Below, piece after piece: positions 7,103 through 14,473 of a stretch of 17,346 nucleotides of DNA (the first letter of the stretch is position 1; every line of letters starts with the position of its first letter). A program made the position numbers and the translations under genes. The notes beneath the pieces were generated by a model. That model saw only the letters and a list, made by a program, of their open reading frames with translations, made no database searches and was not told the origin of the DNA. Source of the stretch: JBHICC01 sp046759385. GTDB lineage: Bacteria > Pseudomonadota > Gammaproteobacteria > Acidiferrobacterales > SPGG2. The stretch is from assembly GCA_046759385.1 (NCBI GenBank), contig JBHICC010000049.1, forward strand, positions 1 to 17,346. The letters run 5' to 3'.

Positions 7103-7137
7103 CACGAGTCACGAATCACGAGTCAAAAATTACGGGT
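7103..7137. repeat. Heptad tandem repeat between maeB and the Nudix gene
   Basis: Five successive 7-bp units: CACGAGT, CACGAAT, CACGAGT, CAAAAAT, TACGGGT. On the minus strand the unit reads ACTCGTG, matching the ACTCGGG unit at 2791-2818. It lies immediately before the Nudix start, where a ribosome-binding site would be expected. Confidence 0.65.
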
Positions 7138-7148
7138 CGCTGAATCAT

Positions 7149-7757
7149 ATGCGTCAGCAACTCACGAGTCGACTAGCTCAATCACAACCTGTCTATGACG
7201 CTGATAGCGTAGCGCCGGTGGTCGATCTCGAGGGTCGGTCGGCGACGGCGGTGTCGCACCACTTCGTTCCCGCCGCCGCGTTGGTCCCGCTGATTGACCG
7301 TCCAGATGGAATGACCATCTTGCTGACTCAACGGACTGCGCATCTGAATGATCACGCGGGTCAGATCAGTTTCCCCGGCGGGCGGGTCGAACCGGACGAT
7401 GAGAACCCAAAAGCAACCGCCCTGAGGGAAACCGAGGAGGAGATCGGGCTTTCTCCTAAGTTTATCGATGTTGTTGGTTACCTTGATCTGTCTGTGACCG
7501 GCACGGGTTTTCTGGTCACGCCTGTGGTCGGCCTGATATCACTGGGATTCACGCTCTCGCTCGATGAGTTCGAGGTAGCCGAAGTGTTCGAAATCCCGCT
7601 TGCCTACGTCCTCAACCCCGGCAATCACCAGCGCGAGTCGCGGGTGCTAAACGGCGTGAAACGTTCGTTCTATGTGATCGAGTACGAACACCGCTACGTC
7701 TGGGGCGCAACCGCGGGAATGCTGGTTAACTTGTACGAGAAACTGCGCGAGAGATGA
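7149..7757 (+). CDS. CoA pyrophosphatase (Nudix hydrolase, NudL type)
   Basis: A 202-residue Nudix protein, a normal size for NudL. The Nudix box spans about 77-101 (GGRVEPDD...), with the catalytic core R93-E94-x-x-E97-E98-x-G100. The preceding SFPGG and the following VTPVVG, EVAEVFEIPL and YVWGATAGMLVNL are typical of the CoA-diphosphatase subgroup, which splits CoA into 3',5'-ADP and phosphopantetheine using Mg2+ or Mn2+. The ATG at 7149 has no recognisable ribosome-binding site because the heptad repeat fills that position; translation may be weak. It follows maeB after 102 bp and may share its transcript. Substrate preference within the group cannot be fixed from the sequence alone. Confidence 0.9.
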   Translation: MRQQLTSRLAQSQPVYDADSVAPVVDLEGRSATAVSHHFVPAAALVPLIDRPDGMTILLTQRTAHLNDHAGQISFPGGRVEPDDENPKATALRETEEEIGLSPKFIDVVGYLDLSVTGTGFLVTPVVGLISLGFTLSLDEFEVAEVFEIPLAYVLNPGNHQRESRVLNGVKRSFYVIEYEHRYVWGATAGMLVNLYEKLRER

Positions 7758-7914
7758 AGTGTGAGGTGTTCACGAGATTACATGCAGACTGCGTGGGTGA
7801 ATCATACCGTTGGCGTTCCCCAGCAGATTCATGGGCTCTGGAAAAAACGCAGAGTGCGTGGCTGACAACTTTCCCTACCTTAATCATCCTCGCCTACTGG
7901 GACCGATTCTTACG

Positions 7915-9087
7915 CTAACGCTCGAGTTCTTCGAGCACGACATTCGCGAGCGCGAATGTCTTGAGATCAATTTCTGGGTCACGGTAATAATGGTCGAGGC
8001 CGACAGCAGTGATGACCACCCCGCCAGGGATGATCTCGTCTGCAAGTAGCGTGAGTCCATCGTTTGGACCGATTTTTTTTATTACTTTATAACGATGACG
8101 TGCGTACTTCTTAATATGTCCCGATAGCGGAGCGCCAACCCACTGCACCATCAAAATGTGATCGGGAAAAGACAGACTCTCAAACACCGGCCGTCTCTGG
8201 GTAGTAGTGAGGTTTGAAATGACTTTAGGTTTGAGTCCCTGCGACCAGAACACGAGCCCTGCTGCCCAGTTCCTCGGCCACTTTGACACCCAGTCAGCGT
8301 AGGGGCTGCCCCGCAATATCCCACCGACGCTGATCCAGGCCACGACGGATCGGGACTCCTGCGGCGTGAGTTCCCGCCCTAAGGCCAACGCTACCTCAGC
8401 ACCGGCCTTGCTAGTGCTTACCAGCACGATCGGTCGGTGGCGCTGTGCGAGCCGCATGATTTGCTCCGCGACCACCCGCGCATTGTCTTCGACGTTTGCC
8501 AGTCCATCCGTTTCGATTAACACTGTTTGCAAACCTGCGTGGTCGAGCAACCGTCGCTGCCGGGCGAAATCGGCGCCCGTGGTCGGATCCTTCTCGTACG
8601 CATAACCGGGAACGAACGTCATCAGATAGCGTTTATGCGCAGCGGGGGGGGCTAAGGATCCCTTAGCTGCTCGCAAAACGGCCAGCTGAGTGTGAAAGGC
8701 GTGCTGGAAACGACGATTGCTACCTTCTCGGTATACTCGGTCAAGAAAGTACAAAGTAGCAAAATCGCACGAGAACCTCTCGGTGAGATCGTGAAGAAGC
8801 GTATTTGTAAGAGCGAGCGCATCTGATTGTTTCAGCGCGTCGCGGATAAGTTGATCCGTCTCAGTCGCGCCACCACGGCCCATAAGGTATCGTTCGAGAT
8901 AGTGACGGGCGATCGCAGAATCGACGATCGTGTCTACTTTCTGGTCGGCGATCCGGCCTTTGGCACGAAGAACGGGTTCGTCCGCGGCACAGGTGGCGGT
9001 TAGACATACGCACACCGCGGCAGCCCAAAGCCACTTAGAGATTGCGCTAAGCGGTGCCTGATTTCGTGCGCTCCGGTCGCGCGACAT
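7915..9087 (-). CDS. Exported alpha/beta-hydrolase-like protein of unknown substrate
   Basis: 390 residues. The N-terminus has a basic region then a hydrophobic core at about 18-35 (WLWAAAVCVCLTATCAADE), a Sec signal; the cysteine at 33 is preceded by T, so a lipoprotein is unlikely. Residues about 40-145 are helical and unrecognised. From about 153 an alpha/beta-hydrolase pattern is visible: YLMTFVPGYAY, the nucleophile elbow LVSTSKAG with candidate S226, a possible acid at D343 (GPNDG) and a possible catalytic H366 (GLDHYY). The elbow reads S-T-S-K-A rather than G-x-S-x-G, so activity is not certain. An 8-A run (8073-8080 as T on the plus strand) and an 8-C run (8644-8651 as G) lie inside the gene. 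Its neighbours both point differently or are spaced widely, so it appears to be a single-gene unit. The start has no good ribosome-binding site. Confidence 0.75.
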   Translation of the reverse strand: MSRDRSARNQAPLSAISKWLWAAAVCVCLTATCAADEPVLRAKGRIADQKVDTIVDSAIARHYLERYLMGRGGATETDQLIRDALKQSDALALTNTLLHDLTERFSCDFATLYFLDRVYREGSNRRFQHAFHTQLAVLRAAKGSLAPPAAHKRYLMTFVPGYAYEKDPTTGADFARQRRLLDHAGLQTVLIETDGLANVEDNARVVAEQIMRLAQRHRPIVLVSTSKAGAEVALALGRELTPQESRSVVAWISVGGILRGSPYADWVSKWPRNWAAGLVFWSQGLKPKVISNLTTTQRRPVFESLSFPDHILMVQWVGAPLSGHIKKYARHRYKVIKKIGPNDGLTLLADEIIPGGVVITAVGLDHYYRDPEIDLKTFALANVVLEELER

Positions 9088-9122
9088 CCTATATCTAGCC
9101 CTAGCTCAGATTAGAACTTCTA

Positions 9123-9139
9123 ACGCAAAGACGCAAAGA
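9123..9139. repeat. ACGCAAAG direct repeat
   Basis: ACGCAAAG occurs twice in tandem (9123-9130, 9131-9138). TCTTTGCG at 9232-9239 is an inverted copy of its end, about 100 bp away and just past the lutC stop. It belongs to the same style of repeat as the ACGCAGAG array in maeB. The 157-bp spacer holds nothing else recognisable. Confidence 0.5.
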
Positions 9140-9244
9140 TTTCCAGATCTAAAAGCTCTTCGTGCCCTTGCGCTGAATAGTTGCACCTGAAAAGCTAAGC
9201 ACACGAAGTATGGATTTTCCTATATAGAACTTCTTTGCGCGTAT

Positions 9245-9901
9245 TTAGCGCTCGACAAGAATGACATGCAGATTGCGCGGACCATGGGCACCGAGTTGGA
9301 TTGTCTGCTCGACGTCTGCAGTGCGCGATGGGCCAGTAATAAAGTTGACAGTGCGGGGCATCCCGGGTAAGTCAGCACGAAGCTTTGCCCAGACGTCTTC
9401 AATGTGCGCAACAATTTGATTGTGTCGAAGTACGACGATGTGCACATCGGGGAGAAAGTTTAACGTCGTCGGACTTTGCGGGCTTGATACGAGCACGAGC
9501 GTTCCGGTTTCGGCGATACCGGCAAAAGCGTCCGTAATCGAGACGTGATCCTCGCGCTGGGCTGCGCGCCGCTCGATTGTCATCGTGTCCGGCCAGTCGA
9601 GTTCAGCTAGCATGGCGTCGTTTGCCATCACCACCTGTTGCGGGAGCGCCAAGGTTCGCAGATACGCCACAACCGCTCGCGGCACGTCCTGAGCCGCGGC
9701 CACGCTTGTCGCAGTCCCCGATACCGCCTCCAGCTTCGCCAGGAAGCGTGCTTGCAAGTCTTGTTTTAGCCTTGGTTGGACATGTACTCGATGACCTGCG
9801 AGCCGTTCGTCCAGCATCTGTCGCATGCTGTCCTCGAGCGGGCCAGTCCGGTTAAGCGACTGCCGGATCGCGCTTAGGATTTGCTCACGCGTACCACTCA
9901 C
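9245..9901 (-). CDS. lutC: Lactate utilization protein C (LUD domain)
   Basis: 218 residues with a LUD domain over about 90-216: ITDAFAGIAETGTLVLVSSP, NFLPDVHIVVL and FITGPSRTADVEQTIQLGAHGP are hallmark blocks. LutA, LutB and LutC together oxidise L-lactate to pyruvate in the cytoplasm; LutC is the small, cluster-free partner. It starts at a GTG that overlaps the lutB stop as GTGA (9898-9901), with the strong ribosome-binding site GGGAGGAA upstream, so it is translationally coupled to lutB. The N-terminal 60 residues (MSGTREQILSAIRQSL) are normal for the family. No clear terminator follows. Confidence 0.95.
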   Translation of the reverse strand: MSGTREQILSAIRQSLNRTGPLEDSMRQMLDERLAGHRVHVQPRLKQDLQARFLAKLEAVSGTATSVAAAQDVPRAVVAYLRTLALPQQVVMANDAMLAELDWPDTMTIERRAAQREDHVSITDAFAGIAETGTLVLVSSPQSPTTLNFLPDVHIVVLRHNQIVAHIEDVWAKLRADLPGMPRTVNFITGPSRTADVEQTIQLGAHGPRNLHVILVER

Positions 9902-11325
9902 TCCCTGTTCCTCCCTCGCGTTTTACGCCAAGCACTTTGAAACGTCTGCCTGCCAGGCGCAGGCAAATCGCGTGCGCGTGTCCAACTCCTCGCAAACGGC
10001 AGGAATCGAAAGCGTCCTCGCTTGCGCCCGAGTAATCCGAGCACGCGAATCATCGCGCCGGCTGCGATTCTGTATAACCACGCACGCCTAGCAAAAAATG
10101 CCCACAGCGCAAGACCCAAGCGCATGCGCGCAGCGGTAAGCCGCTCCTCGTACTCTCGCGTGCGCAATGAACGAAGCAGCTTCGGCAGTGGAATGCTCAT
10201 CGGGCACACTTCCTGGCAGCGCCCATTCATGGTGCAAGCGTTCGGCAAGTGGCCGGCTTCCTTTAAACCAATCATCAGCGGCGTAAGCACCGATCCCATC
10301 GGTCCCGGATAAACCCAACCGTACGCATGCCCGCCGATCGAGCTATACACTGGACAGTGGTTCAAGCACGCACCACAACGAATACAGCGCAACATTTCGC
10401 GGAACTCGTTGCCGAGCATCTCGGAGCGCCCATTGTCAAGCAGTAATACATGGAACTCCTCGGGTCCATCGCGATCACCGTCGCGGCGCGGGCCGGTGGA
10501 AAACGTAGTGTAGCTCCCCATTTCCTGTCCGGTCGCGCTGCGTGCGAGTATGCGCAGAATCGTAGCGACGTCTTCCAGAGTTGGCACCACCTTCTCGATG
10601 CTTGCAGTAACGATATGCACACGCGGAAGCGTGTTGGTTAGATCCCCGTTGCCCTCGTTGGTCACAATGACTGTGGACCCGGTTTCCGCGATCAAAAAAT
10701 TAGCGCCCGTGATACCCACATCGGCACTGAGAAAGCCCTCTCTCAACACCTGACGGGCTTCGTTGACAATCTCCGGGATCTCGGTCACGCGGTCCTTGAG
10801 CCCGTATTTGCGGTGATGGTTATGGAACAGGTCAGTAATTTGATCTCGTGTTTTATGCACGGCGGGCGCGATGATATGGCTCGGCGGCTCTTTGGCGAGC
10901 TGAATAATGTACTCGCCGAGGTCGGTCTCGATAACCTCGAAGCCTGCGCTTTCGAGCGCTTCGTTGATCGCAATCTCCTCGCCGACCATGGACTTTCCTT
11001 TGGTGACGCGGCGTGCGTCAGCGCGTCGGCAAATATCGACGACGATACGGCGTGCCTCATCGGGCGTGCGCGCCCAGTGCACGTACCCACCGTACGCTCG
11101 TACTCGGGTTTCAAAGTGTTCTAGGTAGTAATCGAGATGAGACAAGGTGTGCTCTTTGATCTCGCGCGCGATCGTGCGGAGTTGCTCGAACTCCGGCAAA
11201 CCATTGATAGCTGCTTGCCGCTTGTCGACGAAGCCGCCCTTCGCCTTAGCGAGTGCGCGTTGCAGGTCGATGTCCTTGAGCGCGACTTTCGCTTGCGTCT
11301 TAAACGCGCGCGTGGTCGACTTCAT
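9898..11325 (-). CDS. lutB: Lactate utilization iron-sulfur protein B
   Basis: 475 residues: LUD domain about 60-295 (GITGANFLIAETGSTVIVTNEGNGDL, FHVLLLDNGR), then a ferredoxin-like part with two cysteine motifs and a C-terminal LutB tail ending with QTFQSAWRKTRG. The first cluster motif is C314-x2-C317-x2-C320-x3-C324 (CIRCGACLNHCP). The second, ACTMNGRCQEVCP, is C364-x5-C370-x3-C374 instead of the compact C-x2-C-x3-C form of Bacillus LutB; I recall this variant in proteobacterial homologues. It is the electron-carrying subunit of the L-lactate to pyruvate oxidation complex. The ATG overlaps the lutA stop as ATGA (11322-11325), with GAGGAA as ribosome-binding site, and its own stop overlaps lutC. 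Confidence 0.96.
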   Translation of the reverse strand: MKSTTRAFKTQAKVALKDIDLQRALAKAKGGFVDKRQAAINGLPEFEQLRTIAREIKEHTLSHLDYYLEHFETRVRAYGGYVHWARTPDEARRIVVDICRRADARRVTKGKSMVGEEIAINEALESAGFEVIETDLGEYIIQLAKEPPSHIIAPAVHKTRDQITDLFHNHHRKYGLKDRVTEIPEIVNEARQVLREGFLSADVGITGANFLIAETGSTVIVTNEGNGDLTNTLPRVHIVTASIEKVVPTLEDVATILRILARSATGQEMGSYTTFSTGPRRDGDRDGPEEFHVLLLDNGRSEMLGNEFREMLRCIRCGACLNHCPVYSSIGGHAYGWVYPGPMGSVLTPLMIGLKEAGHLPNACTMNGRCQEVCPMSIPLPKLLRSLRTREYEERLTAARMRLGLALWAFFARRAWLYRIAAGAMIRVLGLLGRKRGRFRFLPFARSWTRARDLPAPGRQTFQSAWRKTRGRNRE

Positions 11326-12104
11326 TCCGCTTCCTCACCGTCGCCGATGGCGAAGGTGGCCATTCCCGCCAGTACCTCGGCCACATGATAGATTTTCACT
11401 GGACTCCCTTGCCGTTTCAGATATCCGGCGATATTCAGGAGGCAACCAAGATCGCCAGCGAGCACGATTTCGGCACCGGTCTCCTCGATAGTCGTTTTCT
11501 TGTCCGCGACCATGCGCGCAGAGATATCAGGATACTTCACGCAGAAAGTGCCGCCGAACCCGCAGCACACATTGGCATCGCGCATCTCGGAAAGTTTCAG
11601 TCCGTCGACACCGGCTAGCAGCTTACGGGGCTGCTCCCGCACCCTGAGCTCGCGCAAACCTGAGCACGAATCATGGTATGTCACAGTCTTGTCGAACCGA
11701 GCGTCGACGTTGTCCACACCAAGCACGTCGGTGAGAAAACTCACAATCTCGTAACAGCGCTCAGCCAAAGCGTTGGCCCGATGACGCCAGCTCGCATCGG
11801 TGGCGAAGAGTCGGGGGTAATGAATCTTGAGCATGCCGGCGCAGGAACCTGAGGGTACGACAACATAGTCGAAGCCCTCGAATGCCGAGATCACTTGCTT
11901 GGCGAGGTCGCGTGCGTCCCGCGCGTCACCGCTGTTATAAGCTGGTTGGCCGCAGCACGTCTGTACCCGCGGTGCTTCGACTTCGCAACCGGCGTCTTCC
12001 AGTAGCTTGACTGCCGCAAAGCCAACATTCGGTCGCCACAGATCAACCAGGCAGGTTACGAATAGCCCGACGTGAGGCCTGTCTTTTCTTGTTTCGCTGC
12101 TCAT
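11322..12104 (-). CDS. lutA: Lactate utilization Fe-S oxidoreductase A (CCG domains)
   Basis: 260 residues from the ATG at 12104. Two cysteine-rich CCG domains are intact: CLVDLWRPNVG...QTCCGQPAYNSGD in the first half and YHDSCSGLRELRV...NVCCGFGGTFCVKYPDIS in the second, the set that binds unusual 4Fe-4S clusters in heterodisulfide-reductase-like proteins. It is part of the lactate-oxidising LutABC complex. An in-frame ATG at 12131 would add nine residues (MVYWASFFP) that the family does not have, so 12104 is preferred, although neither start has a recognisable ribosome-binding site. TATACT on the minus strand (12127-12122) resembles a -10 box; a promoter there would give a very short leader. 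No lactate permease or GntR-type regulator gene is visible in the window. Confidence 0.94.
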   Translation of the reverse strand: MSSETRKDRPHVGLFVTCLVDLWRPNVGFAAVKLLEDAGCEVEAPRVQTCCGQPAYNSGDARDARDLAKQVISAFEGFDYVVVPSGSCAGMLKIHYPRLFATDASWRHRANALAERCYEIVSFLTDVLGVDNVDARFDKTVTYHDSCSGLRELRVREQPRKLLAGVDGLKLSEMRDANVCCGFGGTFCVKYPDISARMVADKKTTIEETGAEIVLAGDLGCLLNIAGYLKRQGSPVKIYHVAEVLAGMATFAIGDGEEAE

Positions 12105-12179
12105 GGGGAAAAAAGATGCCCAGTATACCATCGGCCCGAGAGGAAACCGCGCTCGCAGAAGCGGTGCTCAGCGCTGTGG

Positions 12180-13199
12180 TTAGCCCGCGTGCTCGAGGGC
12201 CTTTATGCGTTCTTTTGTTGCCGGGTGAGAGGACAAGTAATCGAAAACACCACTGTTTTCAGGTCGGTTCTTTTGCAAACGTAGCAAGATATTCGCGAAG
12301 TGGCTACGGTTGATGTCTTGCGAGTGTAAGTAGGCTAGCGCGTACTGATCAGCTTCGCGTTCGAAGTCGCGCGAATATTTGGCCTCGATCAATATCGTGG
12401 GGAGCGCCGCGGAAAGAGCGGTAATTGACGCTATGTCACCGGTGATAGTTGCGACGAGCAACACGGTAGCCGAATCTTGTAACAGACGGCGCAATGCATG
12501 CCTGTTGACAACATGACCGACCTCATGCGCTAGCACAGCGATAAGCTCATTGTTGCTCTCTGCAAGCTGCGCCAGTGCATCCGTCATCACAACGATGCCA
12601 GATGGGAGCGCGAATGCATTGGCACCGAGGCGGCTACTCTTGCGAAACTCCAGGCGGTAGTGGTGGCCATCGTCAAGATTGTCGGTAATGCTTTGGAAAA
12701 CCGACCGGAGCTCGTGTTGTCTAGCTTCGCTCAACTCAGAGGGCGAGAACCAGATCCGATCCATAGCGTCTAAACCTTCGGCCCCCAGCTTCTGATCTAC
12801 CGAAGGGGGCAGCGAGTAGGCCGCATGCTTGGCCAGCGCAGGTACCCCGTACTGGATAAGCCCCCACACGCTGGCAATGGTAATCACGACAGCCAACGCG
12901 ACGTACAGAAGCCTGCTCTCGAGTTTATGGAGCAGACTTTGCCACGCGTGCGCCCCACGCTGTTTTAGAAAGGCGTCGATAGCGTCGTTATCTAAGGTCT
13001 CGCACTTAGCGCCATCAGGCAGGTAGATTGAGCGGGGCGTGTTTCCCACGCGCGGTGTGATACGTACCGCGGAAAGAGCATAGGTCAGATCACCACTCGG
13101 TCTTCGTATCCACAGCTCGCCCGTGCGCGACAAATGAATTGTCACGTCCGTCTTCTGTGACGTCTTGCCATCATAGAAGGATGCTTTGAGCTCCCTCAC
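12180..13199 (-). CDS. M48-family membrane-anchored metallopeptidase
   Basis: 339 residues. Residues about 1-70 form a beta-rich N-terminal domain seen in YjgN-linked M48 proteins (SFYDGKTSQKTDVTIHL, RSIYLPDGAKCET). One membrane segment lies at about 97-118 (LLYVALAVVITIASVWGLIQYG). The catalytic part has H225-E226-x-x-H229 (LAHEVGHVVNRHALRRL) and third zinc ligand E280 in E-x-x-A-D (EREADQYALAYL), with the peptidase probably facing the periplasm. It ends with the family signature SSHPATKERIKAL. The start is a GTG overlapping the yjgN stop as GTGA (13196-13199). It resembles BepA/LoiP-type quality-control peptidases, but its substrate is unknown. It lies 75 bp before the preferred lutA start on the same strand. 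Confidence 0.92.
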   Translation of the reverse strand: MRELKASFYDGKTSQKTDVTIHLSRTGELWIRRPSGDLTYALSAVRITPRVGNTPRSIYLPDGAKCETLDNDAIDAFLKQRGAHAWQSLLHKLESRLLYVALAVVITIASVWGLIQYGVPALAKHAAYSLPPSVDQKLGAEGLDAMDRIWFSPSELSEARQHELRSVFQSITDNLDDGHHYRLEFRKSSRLGANAFALPSGIVVMTDALAQLAESNNELIAVLAHEVGHVVNRHALRRLLQDSATVLLVATITGDIASITALSAALPTILIEAKYSRDFEREADQYALAYLHSQDINRSHFANILLRLQKNRPENSGVFDYLSSHPATKERIKALEHAG

Positions 13200-14284
13200 A
13201 GACCTATGTCGAAATCGAAGAAGTCGGCGATCTCTTCGCCCGCCGACGCGACTTTCTCCTCCTCGTTAGCTACGAAGCTATCCAGATTGCCCGCGGCCGC
13301 GAGTTTTAGGTTTTCAAACCGGTAGCGTGTCATGCGTATCTGCGCCCAGGGAATAAGCAAGCCCAGTGAAACGACTATTGCCACCGCGTTGGAGAAATAT
13401 AGCCAAATCATGTGGGGTACAGCCAGCGTGCTTTCGAAGCGGTTACCATTAGACTCGGCGTTGTTCCACACGAGATTGGCAATCGCAGTCTCCACGTATG
13501 CTCTGACCATTAGAAGCAGCATTAACCACGCGAGGGCAAGAAAGAACACAAGCGCCGCTGAACCAGCGAGAGAAGGTTCACCAGGACTGGGCGTTGAGAC
13601 GCCGAAGGCCCAAAACAGTGCACCGAAGAGCACGCCGCCGGCCAGAAAAATCAGCATCGCCTTGATATAAACGCCATAGAAACCACCCGCCGTCGCAGAA
13701 AAAGAAAAGGGCGTGGTCCCGTAACCGCTGTGAGTGACGAGAAATCGGCTGCGATAGTAGGTGTAAGCCGGATACGCCAGACCCAACGTGATCACACTCA
13801 GAATGGGTAGGCCAATGTAGACTGCAAGCGCCTGTCCATAGCCGCCCTTGAACCCGAAGCGAATATTGCGATAAGACGAGTATCTCGCATTGAACGCGTG
13901 CGCCCTGATGACAAGCCAGGGAAGCCCTACGATGAACGCCAACCCAAATATGGCGGCGAGCGGCGGCAAGAGTTCCGATGAAATAAAGTAAACGACAAAG
14001 ATCCCGAACGCGATGAGTCGTCCTTTTAGGATCTGCATGGGCTCGGCCAAGTATTCAAACGGCGATCCTTGCAGCTGTGTGTTGCCGTAGAAGTAACGCT
14101 TCCTGCGTACCTTGGCCCAAGCAGAATAAATGCCCAGGGTCAGGATCGTCAGTACGATGTTAACGATCCAGATCTTGAAGTACTCGCCGGCTTTGCCGGT
14201 AAATTTGAATGGGATGGTCGTGACAGAGGAAATGTCACCGTGTGCCTGCGCGCTCGTATCAAGCGCCTTTGCCGTGACTACCAT
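13196..14284 (-). CDS. YjgN/DUF898 family integral membrane protein
   Basis: 362 residues with about six to seven hydrophobic segments (near 38-58, 88-106, 108-126, 152-176, 205-228, 243-263, 294-314). The DUF898 unit occurs three times: TLGIYSAWAKVRRKRY (49-64), TLGLAYPAYTYYRSRF (166-181) and SLGLLIPWAQIRMTRY (306-321), showing internal duplication. HAFNARYSSYRNIRFGF (129-145) is another family block. The C-terminus is acidic (EEEKVASAGEEIADFFDFD). Its function is unknown; the pairing with an M48 peptidase gene downstream is a known arrangement for this family and suggests a joint role in the envelope. Start: the ribosome-binding site AAGGGGG lies 4 nt before the ATG at 14284. Confidence 0.93.
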   Translation of the reverse strand: MVVTAKALDTSAQAHGDISSVTTIPFKFTGKAGEYFKIWIVNIVLTILTLGIYSAWAKVRRKRYFYGNTQLQGSPFEYLAEPMQILKGRLIAFGIFVVYFISSELLPPLAAIFGLAFIVGLPWLVIRAHAFNARYSSYRNIRFGFKGGYGQALAVYIGLPILSVITLGLAYPAYTYYRSRFLVTHSGYGTTPFSFSATAGGFYGVYIKAMLIFLAGGVLFGALFWAFGVSTPSPGEPSLAGSAALVFFLALAWLMLLLMVRAYVETAIANLVWNNAESNGNRFESTLAVPHMIWLYFSNAVAIVVSLGLLIPWAQIRMTRYRFENLKLAAAGNLDSFVANEEEKVASAGEEIADFFDFDIGL

Positions 14285-14347
14285 GCGCCCCCTTCATTCG
14301 ACCTGGAAACAGGGCCTGTTTTGATCTTTCCAAAGATTAGCAGCTCT

Positions 14348-14366
14348 AATCCGCGCTGCCCGGATT
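14348..14366. promoter_or_regulatory. Dyad in the yjgN/mlrC divergent spacer
   Basis: AATCCG (14348-14353) and CGGATT (14361-14366) form a perfect 6-bp dyad with a 7-bp centre. It lies between the yjgN start (14284) and the candidate -10 box of the M81 gene, a position suited to an operator for either gene. Confidence 0.3.
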
Positions 14367-14411
14367 GGTGGTGTCGGCCTTTGCCGGGTGGGGCCGTTAC
14401 GACGTAGCACC

Positions 14412-14417
14412 TATAAT
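14412..14417 (+). promoter_or_regulatory. Candidate -10 box for the M81 gene
   Basis: A perfect TATAAT lies about 57 bp before the ATG at 14474. I find no good -35 hexamer at 16-18 bp; the nearest TTG triplets are at the wrong spacing. A weak or activator-dependent promoter would fit. Confidence 0.4.
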
Positions 14418-14473
14418 CACGCTTTGCGCGCCATCCGCCAATCGGCGCATGGACACCGTTGATCGCAGCCCAT

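Noticed and set aside
5982..7112. 376-aa ORF on the minus strand
   Set aside because: It is antisense to the well-conserved phosphotransacetylase-like part of maeB, has no family resemblance, and is explained by codon bias of the real gene.
7920..7936. Perfect hairpin GCTCGA-GTTCT-TCGAGC as a terminator
   Set aside because: It lies in the last codons of the hydrolase gene (LEELER) and has no T-tract on the transcribed side; likely a coding coincidence.
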